This document shows positions 1 to 9,572 of a stretch of 64,000 bases of DNA, piece by piece (position 1 is the stretch's first letter; the number at the start of each line of letters is the position of its first letter). The notes under the pieces were generated by a model. That model saw only the letters and a list, made by a program, of their open reading frames with translations, ran no database searches and was not told the DNA's origin. The translations under genes were made by a program, and so were the position numbers. The stretch is from Ralstonia sp. TCR112 (lineage in GTDB: Bacteria > Pseudomonadota > Gammaproteobacteria > Burkholderiales > Burkholderiaceae): positions 1 to 64,000 of the forward strand of contig NZ_VOSS01000078.1 of assembly GCF_007997035.1 (NCBI RefSeq), given 5' to 3'.

Positions 1-254
1 TCAACGATGTTGGGCGAATCGGCCGGCACGATCACGGTGCCCAGCGCCACCTGCGGCTTGCCGCGCAGGTTCAGCCACGACAGCTCGTACAGGTTCCAGA
101 GATCCACGCCGAAGAAGGGCAGGGCCGTGCCGGCGGCAAGGCCGATCTCGTCGCGCTTGCGCTGGCGCGGAATCGGAAACAGCAGGCTCGGGTCGTATTC
201 CGTCTTGTAGGCGGAGGTCTTACCGAGCGGCGAATGTTCGGGTTGGTTGCTCAT
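1..254 (-). CDS. queF: NADPH-dependent 7-cyano-7-deazaguanine reductase QueF, 5' part (cut by window edge)
   Basis: Only the N-terminal 84 or so residues lie in the window; the gene runs off the left edge. Read on the minus strand it starts [20 protein letters not shown] and continues into a segment with [13 protein letters not shown], typical of the long two-domain (unimodular-tunnelling) QueF of proteobacteria. QueF reduces preQ0 to preQ1 in queuosine biosynthesis. The catalytic Cys/Asp residues are outside the window and cannot be checked. The start ATG (252-254) overlaps the ilvA stop by one base (TGATG), so the two are probably translationally coupled. A YhhQ-type queuosine-precursor transporter lies far away at 56.9 kb. 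Confidence 0.9.
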   Translation of the reverse strand, partial: MSNQPEHSPLGKTSAYKTEYDPSLLFPIPRQRKRDEIGLAAGTALPFFGVDLWNLYELSWLNLRGKPQVALGTVIVPADSPNIV

Positions 255-1774
255 CACAAAAACAGGCTGTAGACGGGGTTCTCGCTTTCGTCCCAATAGG
301 TATAGCCCAGCGTGGCGAGGAACGCCTTGAACTCGCGCTTCTCGTTCTTCGGTACCTGGATGCCGACGAGGATGTTGCTCGAATCCGCGCCCTGATTCCG
401 GTAGTGGAACAGGCTGATGTTCCAGTTCGGGCTCATGCTCGAGAGGAACTTCATCAGCGCGCCCGGCCGCTCGGGAAACTCGAAGCGGTAGAGATGCTCG
501 TTTTCTGCCAGCGGCGAACGGCCGCCCACCATGTAGCGGATGTGCTGCTTGGCCAGTTCGTCGTTCGACAGGTCGAGCGTCGGGAAACCGTGCTTGCGGA
601 AGTTCTCGGCAATCTTGTCGCCCTCTGCGCGCGACGCAATTTGCACGCCCACGAAGATATGCGCGGCGTCCTTGCTGGCAATGCGGTAGTTGAACTCCGT
701 CACGTTGCGCGACCAGCCGACCAGTTCGCAGAAGCGCTTAAAGCTGCCGCGCTCTTCGGGAATCGTCACGGCAAACACGGCTTCGCGCGCCTCGCCCACT
801 TCGGCACGCTCGGCCACGAAGCGCAGGCGGTCGAAGTTCATGTTCGCGCCGCTGGCCACGGCCACGAGCGATTCGTTCTTCAGCTTATGCGTTTCGGCAT
901 ACTGCTTGAGGCCGGCCAGCGCCAGCGCACCCGAAGGCTCCAGCAGGCTGCGCGTGTCCTGGAACACGTCCTTGAGCGCGGCGCAGATGGCATCCGTATC
1001 CACGGTGATGATCTCGTCGACGAGTTCGCGCGTGAGGCGGAACGTTTCCTTGCCGACAAGCTTGACCGCCGTGCCGTCCGCAAACAGGCCCACCTCCTTC
1101 AGTTCGACGCGCTTGCCGGCGGCCACCGAGCGCGCCATCGCGTCGGAATCCACGCTTTGCACGCCGATGACCTTGACGTCGGGCCGCACGGCCTTCACGT
1201 AGGCCGCAATGCCCGAGATCAGCCCGCCACCGCCAATCGAGCAAAAGATCGCATGGATCGGCTGCGGATGCTGGCGCAGGATTTCCATGGCGATGGTGCC
1301 CTGGCCGGCAATCACTTCCGGATCGTCGAACGGGTGGACGAAGGTGTAGCCGTGCTTCTCTTGCAGCTTGGCGGCGTGGTTGTACGCGTCGGAATAGCTT
1401 TCACCGTGCAGCACGACCTCGACCCATTCGCCGCCGCGCGAGCGCACGCCGTCAATCTTCAACTGCGGCGTCGTCACCGGCATGCAGATCACGGCCTTGC
1501 ATTCCATGCGCGCCGCACTGAAAGCCACGCCCTGCGCGTGGTTGCCCGCCGATGCCGTAATCACCCCGCGCTTGCGCTCGGCCGGCGTGAGCGACGCCAT
1601 CTTGTTGTAGGCGCCGCGCAGCTTGAACGAGAACACCGGCTGGTCATCCTCGCGCTTGAGGTAGACGCGGTTGCCGGTGCGCGCCGACAGGTTCGGCGCG
1701 AACTTCAGCTCGGTTTCCACCGCGACGTCATAGACCTTCGCAGTCAGGATTTTCTTGAGGTAATCGATGGCCAT
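254..1774 (-). CDS. ilvA: Threonine dehydratase (biosynthetic), long form with two ACT-like domains
   Basis: PLP enzyme that deaminates threonine to 2-oxobutanoate, the first step of isoleucine synthesis, in the cytoplasm. The 506-residue length is that of the biosynthetic, feedback-regulated form rather than the short catabolic one. The PLP lysine is K51 in FSFKLRGAY. The phosphate-binding glycine loop [10 protein letters not shown] is near residue 188. From about residue 330 the protein has two ACT-like regulatory repeats ([13 protein letters not shown] and [13 protein letters not shown]), the usual isoleucine/valine sensing part. The start is MAIDYLKK; longer upstream starts do not add conserved sequence. 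It precedes queF with a 1-nt overlap. The next gene to the right is divergent. Confidence 0.96.
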   Translation of the reverse strand: MAIDYLKKILTAKVYDVAVETELKFAPNLSARTGNRVYLKREDDQPVFSFKLRGAYNKMASLTPAERKRGVITASAGNHAQGVAFSAARMECKAVICMPVTTPQLKIDGVRSRGGEWVEVVLHGESYSDAYNHAAKLQEKHGYTFVHPFDDPEVIAGQGTIAMEILRQHPQPIHAIFCSIGGGGLISGIAAYVKAVRPDVKVIGVQSVDSDAMARSVAAGKRVELKEVGLFADGTAVKLVGKETFRLTRELVDEIITVDTDAICAALKDVFQDTRSLLEPSGALALAGLKQYAETHKLKNESLVAVASGANMNFDRLRFVAERAEVGEAREAVFAVTIPEERGSFKRFCELVGWSRNVTEFNYRIASKDAAHIFVGVQIASRAEGDKIAENFRKHGFPTLDLSNDELAKQHIRYMVGGRSPLAENEHLYRFEFPERPGALMKFLSSMSPNWNISLFHYRNQGADSSNILVGIQVPKNEKREFKAFLATLGYTYWDESENPVYSLFL

Positions 1775-1935
1775 GGTGCGGACCGGGGTTGGACGTGAAC
1801 AGAGCCCGTAAGCCTATCACGCGGCGCCTGGGCCGACCGGCCCGCCTGGCCTGCCTTGCCGGACGGGCGCGCCGGTCGGTACACTGCCCCGGCCGCGTCC
1901 GGGCGGGCGCGGCGCATCATCGGCGAGAGGCCTCC

Positions 1936-2853
1936 ATGAACACCCCGTCGTCTTCCTCCGAGCGTGCCGGACGCGCGCGCCGGGGCCGCAAAGTCTGGTC
2001 CGGAACGCAGCACGTCATTGCCTACGGCATGCCGCCGCTGGGCTGGCGCGACGTTTATCACCATGCGCTGGAGGTCAACTGGCCGACCTTCTTCGCGTTG
2101 CTGGCGACGATGTTCCTGGCGCTGAATGCGGTATTCGCGGGGCTGTATTCGCTCGGCGACGGCGCGATCGCGAACCAGTCGCCGCCCGGCTTCGTCGGCG
2201 CCTTCTTCTTCAGCGTCGAGACGCTGGCCACGGTCGGCTACGGCGACATGCACCCGCAAACGCTCTACGCCCACGTCATCGCCACGCTGGAGATCTTCAT
2301 CGGCATGTCGGGCATCGCCATGGCGACGGGAATGGTGTTTGCGCGATTCTCACGCCCGCGCGCCAAGATCATGTTTGCCCGCAACGTTGTCGTGCGGCCG
2401 CTCAACGGCAAGTCCACGCTGATGCTGCGCGCCGCCAATGCGCGCCAGAACGTCATCGCCGAGGCCACCGCCCGGCTGCGCCTGATGCAGGACGAGGTCT
2501 CGCCCGAGGGCTACTCGATCTACAAGATTCACGACCTGAAGCTGGAGCGCAGCGAGCACCCGATCTTCCTGCTGGGCTGGGTGATGATGCACGTCATCGA
2601 CGAGACCAGCCCGCTGCATCGCGCCACCGCAGAATCGCTCGCCGCCGGTGACGCCTTGCTGCTGCTGACCATCGAGGGCGCCGACGAGACCGCCGCGCAG
2701 ACCGTGCAGGCCCGCTATTCCTGGCGGCACGACGAGATCCGCTGGAACTATCGCTATGCCGACCTCATCCGCGACGAGGGCGGCGTCACGTCGGTGGACT
2801 ACGACAACTTCCACCTGATCCACCCGATCGAGACGCCCCCGCAGGCACAATGA
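1936..2853 (+). CDS. Inward-rectifier potassium channel, KirBac type
   Basis: A 305-residue predicted inner-membrane K+ channel. It has two membrane helices (about residues 50-75 and 115-140) flanking a pore helix and the selectivity filter TVGYGD (near residues 99-104). A roughly 160-residue cytosolic immunoglobulin-like domain follows, as in prokaryotic Kir channels (KirBac1.1/3.1). The phrase FARFSRPRAKIMF just after the second helix is typical of the slide/tether region of this family. I chose the ATG at 1936, preceded by GAGAGG, over an upstream extension without conserved sequence. A TACACT hexamer at 1880-1885 could be its -10. Gating ligand and physiological role cannot be read from sequence. 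Confidence 0.92.
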   Translation: MNTPSSSSERAGRARRGRKVWSGTQHVIAYGMPPLGWRDVYHHALEVNWPTFFALLATMFLALNAVFAGLYSLGDGAIANQSPPGFVGAFFFSVETLATVGYGDMHPQTLYAHVIATLEIFIGMSGIAMATGMVFARFSRPRAKIMFARNVVVRPLNGKSTLMLRAANARQNVIAEATARLRLMQDEVSPEGYSIYKIHDLKLERSEHPIFLLGWVMMHVIDETSPLHRATAESLAAGDALLLLTIEGADETAAQTVQARYSWRHDEIRWNYRYADLIRDEGGVTSVDYDNFHLIHPIETPPQAQ

Positions 2854-2884
2854 GCGGCTTGTCCGATTCCAACGCGCAACCCCC

Positions 2885-4132
2885 GTGGCCCTGAACCTCG
2901 TCTGGCTCGCCTTCTTTCTCGTCGCCTTCGTCACCGCCTGCGTGCAGGTGGTGCAGGGCGACATGGAAGTCTTCTCGCGCATGTTGACCGGTATGTTCGA
3001 TGCCGCGCGCACCGGCTTCGAAATCGCCATCGGCCTGACCGGCATGATGGCGCTGTGGCTCGGCATCATGCGCGTGGGCGAGCGCGCCGGCGTGGTCGAT
3101 CTGTTTGCGCGGCTCGTGAACCCGGTGATGCGGCACTTGTTTCCCTCCGTGCCGGCCGGCCACCCCGCCAACGGCGCGATGATGATGAACGTGTCGGCCA
3201 ACGTCCTCGGCCTGGACAACGCCGCTACGCCGCTCGGCCTCCAAGCCATGCGCGAGCTGCAGCAGATCAACCCGCAGCCGCAGCGCGCCAGCGATGCGCA
3301 GCTGATGTTTGTGGTGCTCAACACCGCAGGGGTGACGCTGGTACCGACGTCCGTCATCGCCATCCGCCAGGCCATGGCCGTCAAGCAGGGGCTGGTGGGT
3401 TTCAACGCGGCGGACATCTTCCTGCCGACGTTGCTGTCCACGTTCATCGGCTTCTGCGCGGGCATTGCGGCCGTGGCGTGGTACCAACGCATCAATCTGT
3501 TCAAGCCGGCGCTGCTGGCGTATTTCGGCGGCTTTGTCGCGGCGATGGGGCTGCTGTTTGCGTGGCTGCACCAGTTTCCGCCGCAGCAGATGGCGACGTG
3601 GATCGGCCTGATCGGCGCGGGCGCCATCCTCACCATCGTCGTGGCGTTCCTGGTCTGTGGGGCATTTCGTCGCATCAATGTGTACGAAACCTTCGTCGAT
3701 GGCGCCAAGGACGGCTTCCAGGTCGCCATCGGCATCGTTCCGTATCTCGTCGCGGTGCTGGTGGGGATTGCCGTGTTTCGCGCGGCGGGGTGCATGGATG
3801 TCCTGATGCAGGGGCTTTCTGCGCTGTTCACGCACCTGGGCATCGACACGCGCTTTGTGCCGGCGCTGCCCGTGGGGCTGATGAAGACGTTGTCCGGCGC
3901 CGGCGCGCGCGGCCTGATGGTCGACGTGATGACGACCTACGGCGTCGATTCCTTCCAGGGAAAGCTGGCCGCCATCATCCAGGGCTCGACCGAGACCACG
4001 TTCTACGTGCTGGCCGTGTACTTCGGCAGCGTCGGCATCAAGGACACGCGGTACGCGCTGGCTTGCGGGCTGTGGGCCGACCTGATCGGGCTCGTCGGCG
4101 CCGTGCTTGTCGCCTACCTGTTCTTCGCCTGA
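2885..4132 (+). CDS. Spore maturation SpmA-SpmB-like fused membrane protein (Gate/nucleoside-recognition domains)
   Basis: A 415-residue polytopic membrane protein made of two homologous Gate-type halves. The first contains GMMALWLGIMRVGERAG and the Asn-rich NVSANVLGLDNAATPLG segment of SpmA. The second has MKTLSGAGARGLMVDVMT and IIQGSTETTFYVLAVYFG, typical of SpmB. The start is a GTG 31 nt after the channel gene. In Bacillus the two halves are separate spore-maturation proteins; this organism does not make spores, so the name is historical. The family is related to nucleoside-transporter gating domains and the substrate is unknown. No signal peptide is evident; there are about 10-12 hydrophobic segments. 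Confidence 0.88.
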   Translation: MALNLVWLAFFLVAFVTACVQVVQGDMEVFSRMLTGMFDAARTGFEIAIGLTGMMALWLGIMRVGERAGVVDLFARLVNPVMRHLFPSVPAGHPANGAMMMNVSANVLGLDNAATPLGLQAMRELQQINPQPQRASDAQLMFVVLNTAGVTLVPTSVIAIRQAMAVKQGLVGFNAADIFLPTLLSTFIGFCAGIAAVAWYQRINLFKPALLAYFGGFVAAMGLLFAWLHQFPPQQMATWIGLIGAGAILTIVVAFLVCGAFRRINVYETFVDGAKDGFQVAIGIVPYLVAVLVGIAVFRAAGCMDVLMQGLSALFTHLGIDTRFVPALPVGLMKTLSGAGARGLMVDVMTTYGVDSFQGKLAAIIQGSTETTFYVLAVYFGSVGIKDTRYALACGLWADLIGLVGAVLVAYLFFA

Positions 4133-4176
4133 CCGGCTAGGGCGGCCCCCAAGCGACGCCGCGGCCGCCCGCCCTC

Positions 4177-4182
4177 TACAAT
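4177..4182 (+). promoter_or_regulatory. Candidate -10 (TACAAT) placing the mRNA start at the yqaA-like ATG
   Basis: TACAAT ends 7 bases before the ATG at 4190, so transcription would begin at or within 1-2 bases of the start codon, implying a leaderless mRNA. No Shine-Dalgarno sequence is visible upstream of the ATG. The -35 region is poor. Confidence 0.35.
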
Positions 4183-4189
4183 CGATCGC

Positions 4190-4771
4190 ATGGAACAGTG
4201 GATCGACACGCTTTTTGCCACGCTCGCCCTGCCCAAGGTCGGGCTGCCTGCCATCTTCGTCGTCAGTTTCATTTCGGCGACGCTGCTGCCGCTGGGCTCC
4301 GAGCCGGCGGTCTTTGCGTACATCAAGCTCAATCCGGACATGTTCTGGCCCGCCATCGTGGTGGCCACACTCGGCAACACGCTGGGCGGCATGGTCGACT
4401 GGTGGATGGGCTATGCGGCCAAGCTGGCGCTGGTGCGCTACCACCTGGCGCGCCGCCGCCGCCAGCACAACGCCGAGCACGCCCAGCACGTGCCGCACCC
4501 CAAGCGCCACCGCGAGCCCCCGCTCGACAAGAAATACTTCCGCTGGATGCGCCGCATCGGCCCGGTGTCGCTGCTGGTGTCGTGGCTGCCCGGCATCGGC
4601 GACCCGCTCTGCACGCTGGCCGGTTGGCTGCGCCTGAAGTTCTGGCCCAGCGTCATGTACATGGCCATCGGCAAATTCCTGCGCTATCTGGCGATGACCG
4701 CGGCGCTCATGACCCTGCCCGACGGCTTCTGGCACGGCATCTTTGGCTGGATCAAGGCTGTAATGATCTGA
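4190..4771 (+). CDS. YqaA-family inner-membrane protein (DedA/VTT-related)
   Basis: A 193-residue membrane protein. It shows the YqaA/DedA arrangement: an N-terminal helix with FVVSFISATLLPLGSEPAVF, a second hydrophobic segment with TLGNTLGGMVDWWMG, a basic His/Arg-rich cytosolic loop (residues about 85-115), then VSWLPGIGDPLCTLAGWLR and a final helix. The Pro-Leu-Gly-Ser-Glu and Gly-Asp-Pro motifs are the conserved features of this group. DedA relatives take part in membrane homeostasis and undecaprenyl-phosphate or phospholipid handling; whether this one does is not known. The ATG sits only 7 bases after a -10-like TACAAT, so the message may be leaderless. Confidence 0.85.
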   Translation: MEQWIDTLFATLALPKVGLPAIFVVSFISATLLPLGSEPAVFAYIKLNPDMFWPAIVVATLGNTLGGMVDWWMGYAAKLALVRYHLARRRRQHNAEHAQHVPHPKRHREPPLDKKYFRWMRRIGPVSLLVSWLPGIGDPLCTLAGWLRLKFWPSVMYMAIGKFLRYLAMTAALMTLPDGFWHGIFGWIKAVMI

Positions 4772-4868
4772 CGTTTGCGTGGCGTGGGGCGCACTCTCAG
4801 GCCTTCGCGCTTTTCGCAAGCCATTGAAAACGCGACGCTTTTCCCGCCCATATCAGCCGCAGGGATAC

Positions 4869-4908
4869 CGTTGCTGCAACGCATCAACGGCGCGCGTTGC
4901 AGTACAAT
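4869..4908 (+). promoter_or_regulatory. Cluster of CGTTG/CAACG half-sites abutting a TACAAT -10
   Basis: Four half-sites lie in 31 bases: CGTTG (4869), CAACG (4877), CAACG (4885) and CGTTG (4895). The outer part forms a perfect 9-bp inverted repeat, CTGCAACGC (4874-4882) and GCGTTGCAG (4894-4902). It ends directly against TACAAT (4903-4908), which is suitably placed to be the -10 of the large oxidoreductase gene starting at 4972. The arrangement looks like a repressor operator overlapping a promoter. The regulator is unknown and no regulator gene is adjacent. Confidence 0.5.
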
Positions 4909-4971
4909 CGCCCTTTAAAGACCGCGCGGCTCTTGTCCTCCTTGCCGCGACCTCCTCCCCAGCGGCACGCC

Positions 4972-7900
4972 ATGAATGCCCCACTTCTGATCGACGCCAA
5001 ACTCACGGCGCAGGACGCTGCGCCCCGGCTGCGCGAGATTCCCTACAACTACACCTCGTTCTCGGATCGGGAAATCGTCATCCGTCTGCTGGGCGAGTCT
5101 GCGTGGCAGATCCTGGACGAACTGCGCGCCGAGCGTCGCACCGGCCGATCGGCACGGATGCTGTACGAAGTGCTGGGCGACATCTGGGTGGTGCGTCGCA
5201 ACCCGTATCTGCAGGACGACCTGCTCGACAACCCGAAGCGCCGGCAGATGCTGATCGACGCACTCAATCACCGCCTGGCGGAGATCGAGAAGCGCCGTGT
5301 GGCCGATCACGATTCGCACCACGACCCCGTGGGCGACGAGCGCGCCAGCAAGGTCGAGCAGCTGGTTGTGCATGCCCGCCGCGCCGTCAAGGCATTCCAG
5401 GAAGAGTTCGCCCAGGTGTATGACCTGCGCCGCCGCGCCCAGAAGGTGCTCGGCCGTGTCACCGCGAAGGACAACATCAAGTTCGACGGCCTGTCGCGCG
5501 TGTCGCACGTGACCGATGCCACCGACTGGCGTGTCGAATATCCGTTCGTCGTGCTCACGCCCGATACGGAAGAAGAAATTGCCGGCATCGTCAAGGGCTG
5601 CTTCGAACTGGGTCTGACCATCATCCCGCGCGGAGGCGGCACCGGCTACACCGGCGGCGCCGTGCCGCTCACGCCGTTCTCGGCCGTCATCAATACGGAA
5701 AAGCTGGAGCGTCTGGATGCGGTCGAGATGACCGACCTGCCGGGCGTCGATCACCCCGTGGCGACCATCTATTCGGGCGCCGGCGTGGTGACGCGTCGCG
5801 TGGCGGATGCGGCGGACAAGGCCGGTCTCGTCTTCGCCGTGGACCCGACTTCGATCGACGCGTCGTGCATAGGCGGCAACGTCGCCATGAACGCGGGCGG
5901 CAAGAAGGCCGTGCTGTGGGGCACCGCGCTGGACAACCTCGCCTGGTGGCGCATGGTTGACCCGGACGGCAACTGGCTCGAAGTCCAGCGCCTGAATCAC
6001 AACCTCGGCAAGATTCACGATGCGCCGGTCGTCACCTTCGAGCTGAAGTGGTTCGACGGCAACGCGCCGGTCGGCGCCAAGCTGCTGCGCACCGAGACGC
6101 TTACCATCGAAGGCCGCAAGTTCCGCAAGGAAGGCCTTGGCAAGGACGTCACCGACAAGTTCCTGGCCGGCCTGCCCGGCGTGCAGAAGGAAGGCTGCGA
6201 CGGCATCATCACCAGCGCGCGCTGGATCCTGCACCGTATGCCCAAGTCGGTCCGCACCGTGTGCCTGGAGTTCTTCGGCCAGGCGCGTGACGCGATCCCG
6301 AGCATCGTCGAGATCAAGGATTACCTCGACGCCGAGACCAAGAAGCCCGGCGGCGCCATCCTCGCGGGCCTGGAACATTTGGACGAGCGCTACCTGCGCG
6401 CGGTCGGCTACGCCACCAAGAGCAAGCGCAACGCGTTCCCGAAGATGGTGCTCATCGGTGACATCGTCGGCGACGACGATGACGCCGTGGCGCGCGCCAC
6501 CTCGGAAGTGATCCGCCTGGCCAACGGCAAGAGCGGCGAAGGCTTCGTGGCCGTGAGCCCCGAGGCACGCAAGAAGTTCTGGCTGGACCGCTCGCGCACG
6601 GCCGCGATTGCCAAGCACACCAACGCCTTCAAGATCAACGAAGACGTGGTGATCCCGCTCAATCGCATGGGCGAGTACACCGACGGCATCGAGCGCATCA
6701 ATATCGAGCTGTCGATCAAGAGCAAGCTCAAGCTGACCGACGCGCTGCTCGATTTCTTTGCCGGCAGCAACTTGCCGCTGGGCCGCACCGACGACGCCAA
6801 CGAAATCCCCAGCGCTGAACTGCTGGAAGACCGCGTGCAACAGGCGCAGCAACTGCTGCGCGCCACGCGTGCACGTTGGCAATATCTGCTGGACCATCTC
6901 GACACGCCTGTCACCACGGCGCGGGCGAGCCTCATCGGCCTTGGCCTGGGCTACCTTGCGCAGACCATCGACGACCGTCTAGTGAATCAGCCTGACGCCA
7001 ACCTGTTCCACCTGCTGCAGGATCGGACGATCCGCGTGTCGTGGAAGTCGGAGATTCGCGCCGAGCTGCGCAAGATCTTCAACGGCGGCGAGTTCAAGCC
7101 GATCCTCGACGAGGCCCAGGCGATCCACAAGAAAGTGCTGCGCGGCCGCGTGTTCGTCGCCCTGCACATGCACGCCGGCGACGGCAACGTGCACACCAAC
7201 ATCCCCGTCAACTCGGATGACTACGACATGCTGCAGGACGCCCACAAGGCGGTGGCCCGCATCATGACGCTGGCGCGTTCGCTGGACGGTGTGATTTCGG
7301 GCGAGCACGGCATCGGCATCACCAAGCTGGAATTCCTGACCGACGAAGAGATCGCCGACTTCGCTGCCTACAAGCGCCGCGTCGATCCGAACGGCCGCTT
7401 CAACAAGGGCAAGCTGCTGCGCGACATCAACGACCCGCAAGGCCTGGCCGCTGATCTGCGCAACGCCTATACGCCGTCGTTCGGCCTGATGGGGCACGAG
7501 TCGATCATCATGCAGCAGAGCGACATCGGCGCCATCTCGGAGTCGATCAAGGACTGCCTGCGCTGCGGCAAGTGCAAACCGGTGTGCGCCACGCACGTGC
7601 CGCGCGCCAATCTGCTGTACAGCCCGCGCAACAAGATTCTTGCCACCTCGCTGCTCATCGAGGCCTTCCTGTACGAAGAACAGACGCGCCGCGGCGTGTC
7701 GGTCAAGCACTGGGAAGAGTTTGCCGATGTGGGCGACCATTGCACGGTCTGCCACAAGTGCGTGACGCCGTGCCCGGTCAAGATCGATTTCGGCGATGTG
7801 TCGATGAACATGCGCAACCTGCTGCGCAAGATGGGGCAGAAGAAGTTCAACCCCGGCACGGCAGCGGCGATGTTCTACCTGAACGCGACCAACCCCGAGA

Positions 7901-9009
7901 CGATCAACCTCACCCGCAAGGTGATGTTCGACTGGGGCTACAAGGCGCAGCGTCTGGGCAACGACATCCTGAAGAAGTTCGCCAAGAAGCAGACCGCCCG
8001 GCCGCCCGCGACGGTAGGCAAGCCGCCCGTGCGCGAGCAGGTGATCCACTTCATCAACAAGAAGATGCCGGGCAACCTGCCCAAGAAGACCGCACGCGCG
8101 TTGCTGGACATCGAGGACAACGAGATCGTCCCGATCATCCGCAACCCGAAGGCGACCACGCCCGATAGCGAGGCGGTCTTCTACTTCCCGGGCTGCGGCT
8201 CGGAGCGCCTGTTCTCGCAGGTGGGTCTGGCCACGCAGGCAATGCTGTGGCACGCCGGTGTGCAGACGGTGCTGCCGCCGGGCTACCTGTGCTGCGGATA
8301 ACCGCAGCGCGGCACGGGCCAGTTCGACAAGGCCGAGAAGATCGTCACCGACAACCGCGTGCTGTTCCACCGCGTGGCCAACACGCTCAACTACCTCGAC
8401 ATCAAGACGGTGGTGGTGAGCTGCGGCACCTGCTACGACCAGCTGGCCGGATATGAATTCGACAAGATCTTCCCGGGCTGCCGGATCATCGACATTCACG
8501 AATACCTGCTCGAGAAGGGCGTGAAGATCGACGGTGTGCAAGGCACGCGGTACATGTACCACGACCCCTGTCACACCCCGATCAAGACGATGGACCCGAC
8601 CAAGCTGGTCAACCAGCTGATGGGCGGCAACATCGGCGCCGATGGCCAGACTCGCGCGATCGAGAAGAACGACCGCTGCTGCGGTGAGTCGGGCACCCTG
8701 GCGATTTCGCGCCCCGACATTTCCACGCAGGTCCGCTTCCGCAAGGAAGAAGAGATGCAGAAGGGCGCCGACAAGCTGCGCAGTCTCGGCCAGACCGCAG
8801 GCCAGGGCGGCGAGGCGTTCAACGGCGACGTGAAGATCCTCACGAGCTGCCCGGCATGTCTGCAGGGCCTGTCGCGCTACACCGAAGATGTTTCGGTGCA
8901 GGCCGACTACATCGTGGTCGAGATGGCGCGTCACGTGCTCGGCGAAACCTGGCTGCAGGACTACGTCGCGCAGGCCAACGCCGGCGGCATCGAGCGGGTT
9001 CTGGTGTGA
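4972..9009 (+). pseudogene. Giant FAD-binding / 4Fe-4S / CCG-domain oxidoreductase (DUF3683, D-lactate dehydrogenase-like), interrupted by an in-frame TAA
   Basis: The frame encodes 1345 codons from [10 protein letters not shown] but has one internal stop, TAA at 8299-8301 (codon 1110). N-terminal DUF3683-type region; FAD_binding_4 fold with [17 protein letters not shown] near residue 217; FAD-oxidase C-terminal domain with [12 protein letters not shown]; two 4Fe-4S clusters ([11 protein letters not shown] near 861, [12 protein letters not shown] near 924); then CCG (heterodisulfide-reductase-like) domains. The stop falls just after GYLCCG, the first CCG motif. The same frame goes on for 235 well-conserved residues, including a second CCG motif (RCCGESG), to the TGA at 9007-9009. 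TAC or TAT to TAA is one base, so this is a fresh nonsense mutation or a base-call error. Intact relatives are predicted D-lactate/2-hydroxyacid dehydrogenases of the membrane respiratory system. The end overlaps the next gene by GTGA. Confidence 0.85.
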
Positions 9010-9458
9010 CGGCTACGGTGACCGGCGAGCGCGCGCCCGGCTGCGCGCTGTGCGAGACGGACGGCGGCGAACCCGTCTGGCGCAATGGCCGCGCGCGCGT
9101 GGTGCTGGTCGAGCACGCGCGCTTTCCGGGCTTTTGCCGCGTCATCTGGAACGACCACGTGGCTGAGCAGACCGATCTGTCCGATGCCGATCGCCACTGG
9201 CTGATGGACATCGTCACCCGGGTGGAGCGCGTGCTGCGCGCCGAACTGGCGCCCGACAAGATCAACCTCGCGAGCTTCGGCAATTTCGTGCCGCATCTGC
9301 ATTGGCATGTCATCCCGCGCTATCGGTGGGACACGCATTTCCCGGAAGCCGTGTGGGGCCCCGAGCAACGCGCGCCCGATACTGCGCGCATGGCCGAGAT
9401 CACGGCCAAGTTGCCGGCGCTGTCGTACGCGCTGCAAGCGGCGCTGGCCGACGCCTGA
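9006..9458 (+). CDS. HIT-family (histidine triad) hydrolase-like protein
   Basis: A 150-residue protein with the histidine triad HLHWHVIPR (near residues 97-105), the catalytic signature of nucleotide hydrolases/transferases of the HIT superfamily. N-terminal CALCETDGGEPVW gives a CxxC pair as in bacterial HIT proteins that bind zinc. The GTG start at 9006 overlaps the upstream oxidoreductase stop by 4 nt (GTGA), so it is probably translated by coupling. The longer in-frame extension upstream lies inside the preceding gene and is not conserved. Substrate unknown. Confidence 0.88.
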   Translation: MTATVTGERAPGCALCETDGGEPVWRNGRARVVLVEHARFPGFCRVIWNDHVAEQTDLSDADRHWLMDIVTRVERVLRAELAPDKINLASFGNFVPHLHWHVIPRYRWDTHFPEAVWGPEQRAPDTARMAEITAKLPALSYALQAALADA

Positions 9459-9572
9459 GCCCCCTCGGCGATACGGTGGGTAACGCCTGGTAACGCATCG
9501 CCCCGTCGTGCGCGGAACCCCTGTGACTCGCACGGCGTCTGATTCTCTTTCTGTTGCGCCAACGCCCTCGCC

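Noticed and set aside
404-1798. 464-residue open frame opposite ilvA
   Set aside because: Mirror frame created by GC-rich codon use; Arg/His/Val-rich, no recognisable domain, and the opposite strand encodes a clear threonine dehydratase.
8299-8301. Selenocysteine or pyrrolysine recoding at the internal stop
   Set aside because: The stop is TAA, which is not used for either; no recoding element is visible and the expected residue is an ordinary Tyr-type codon.
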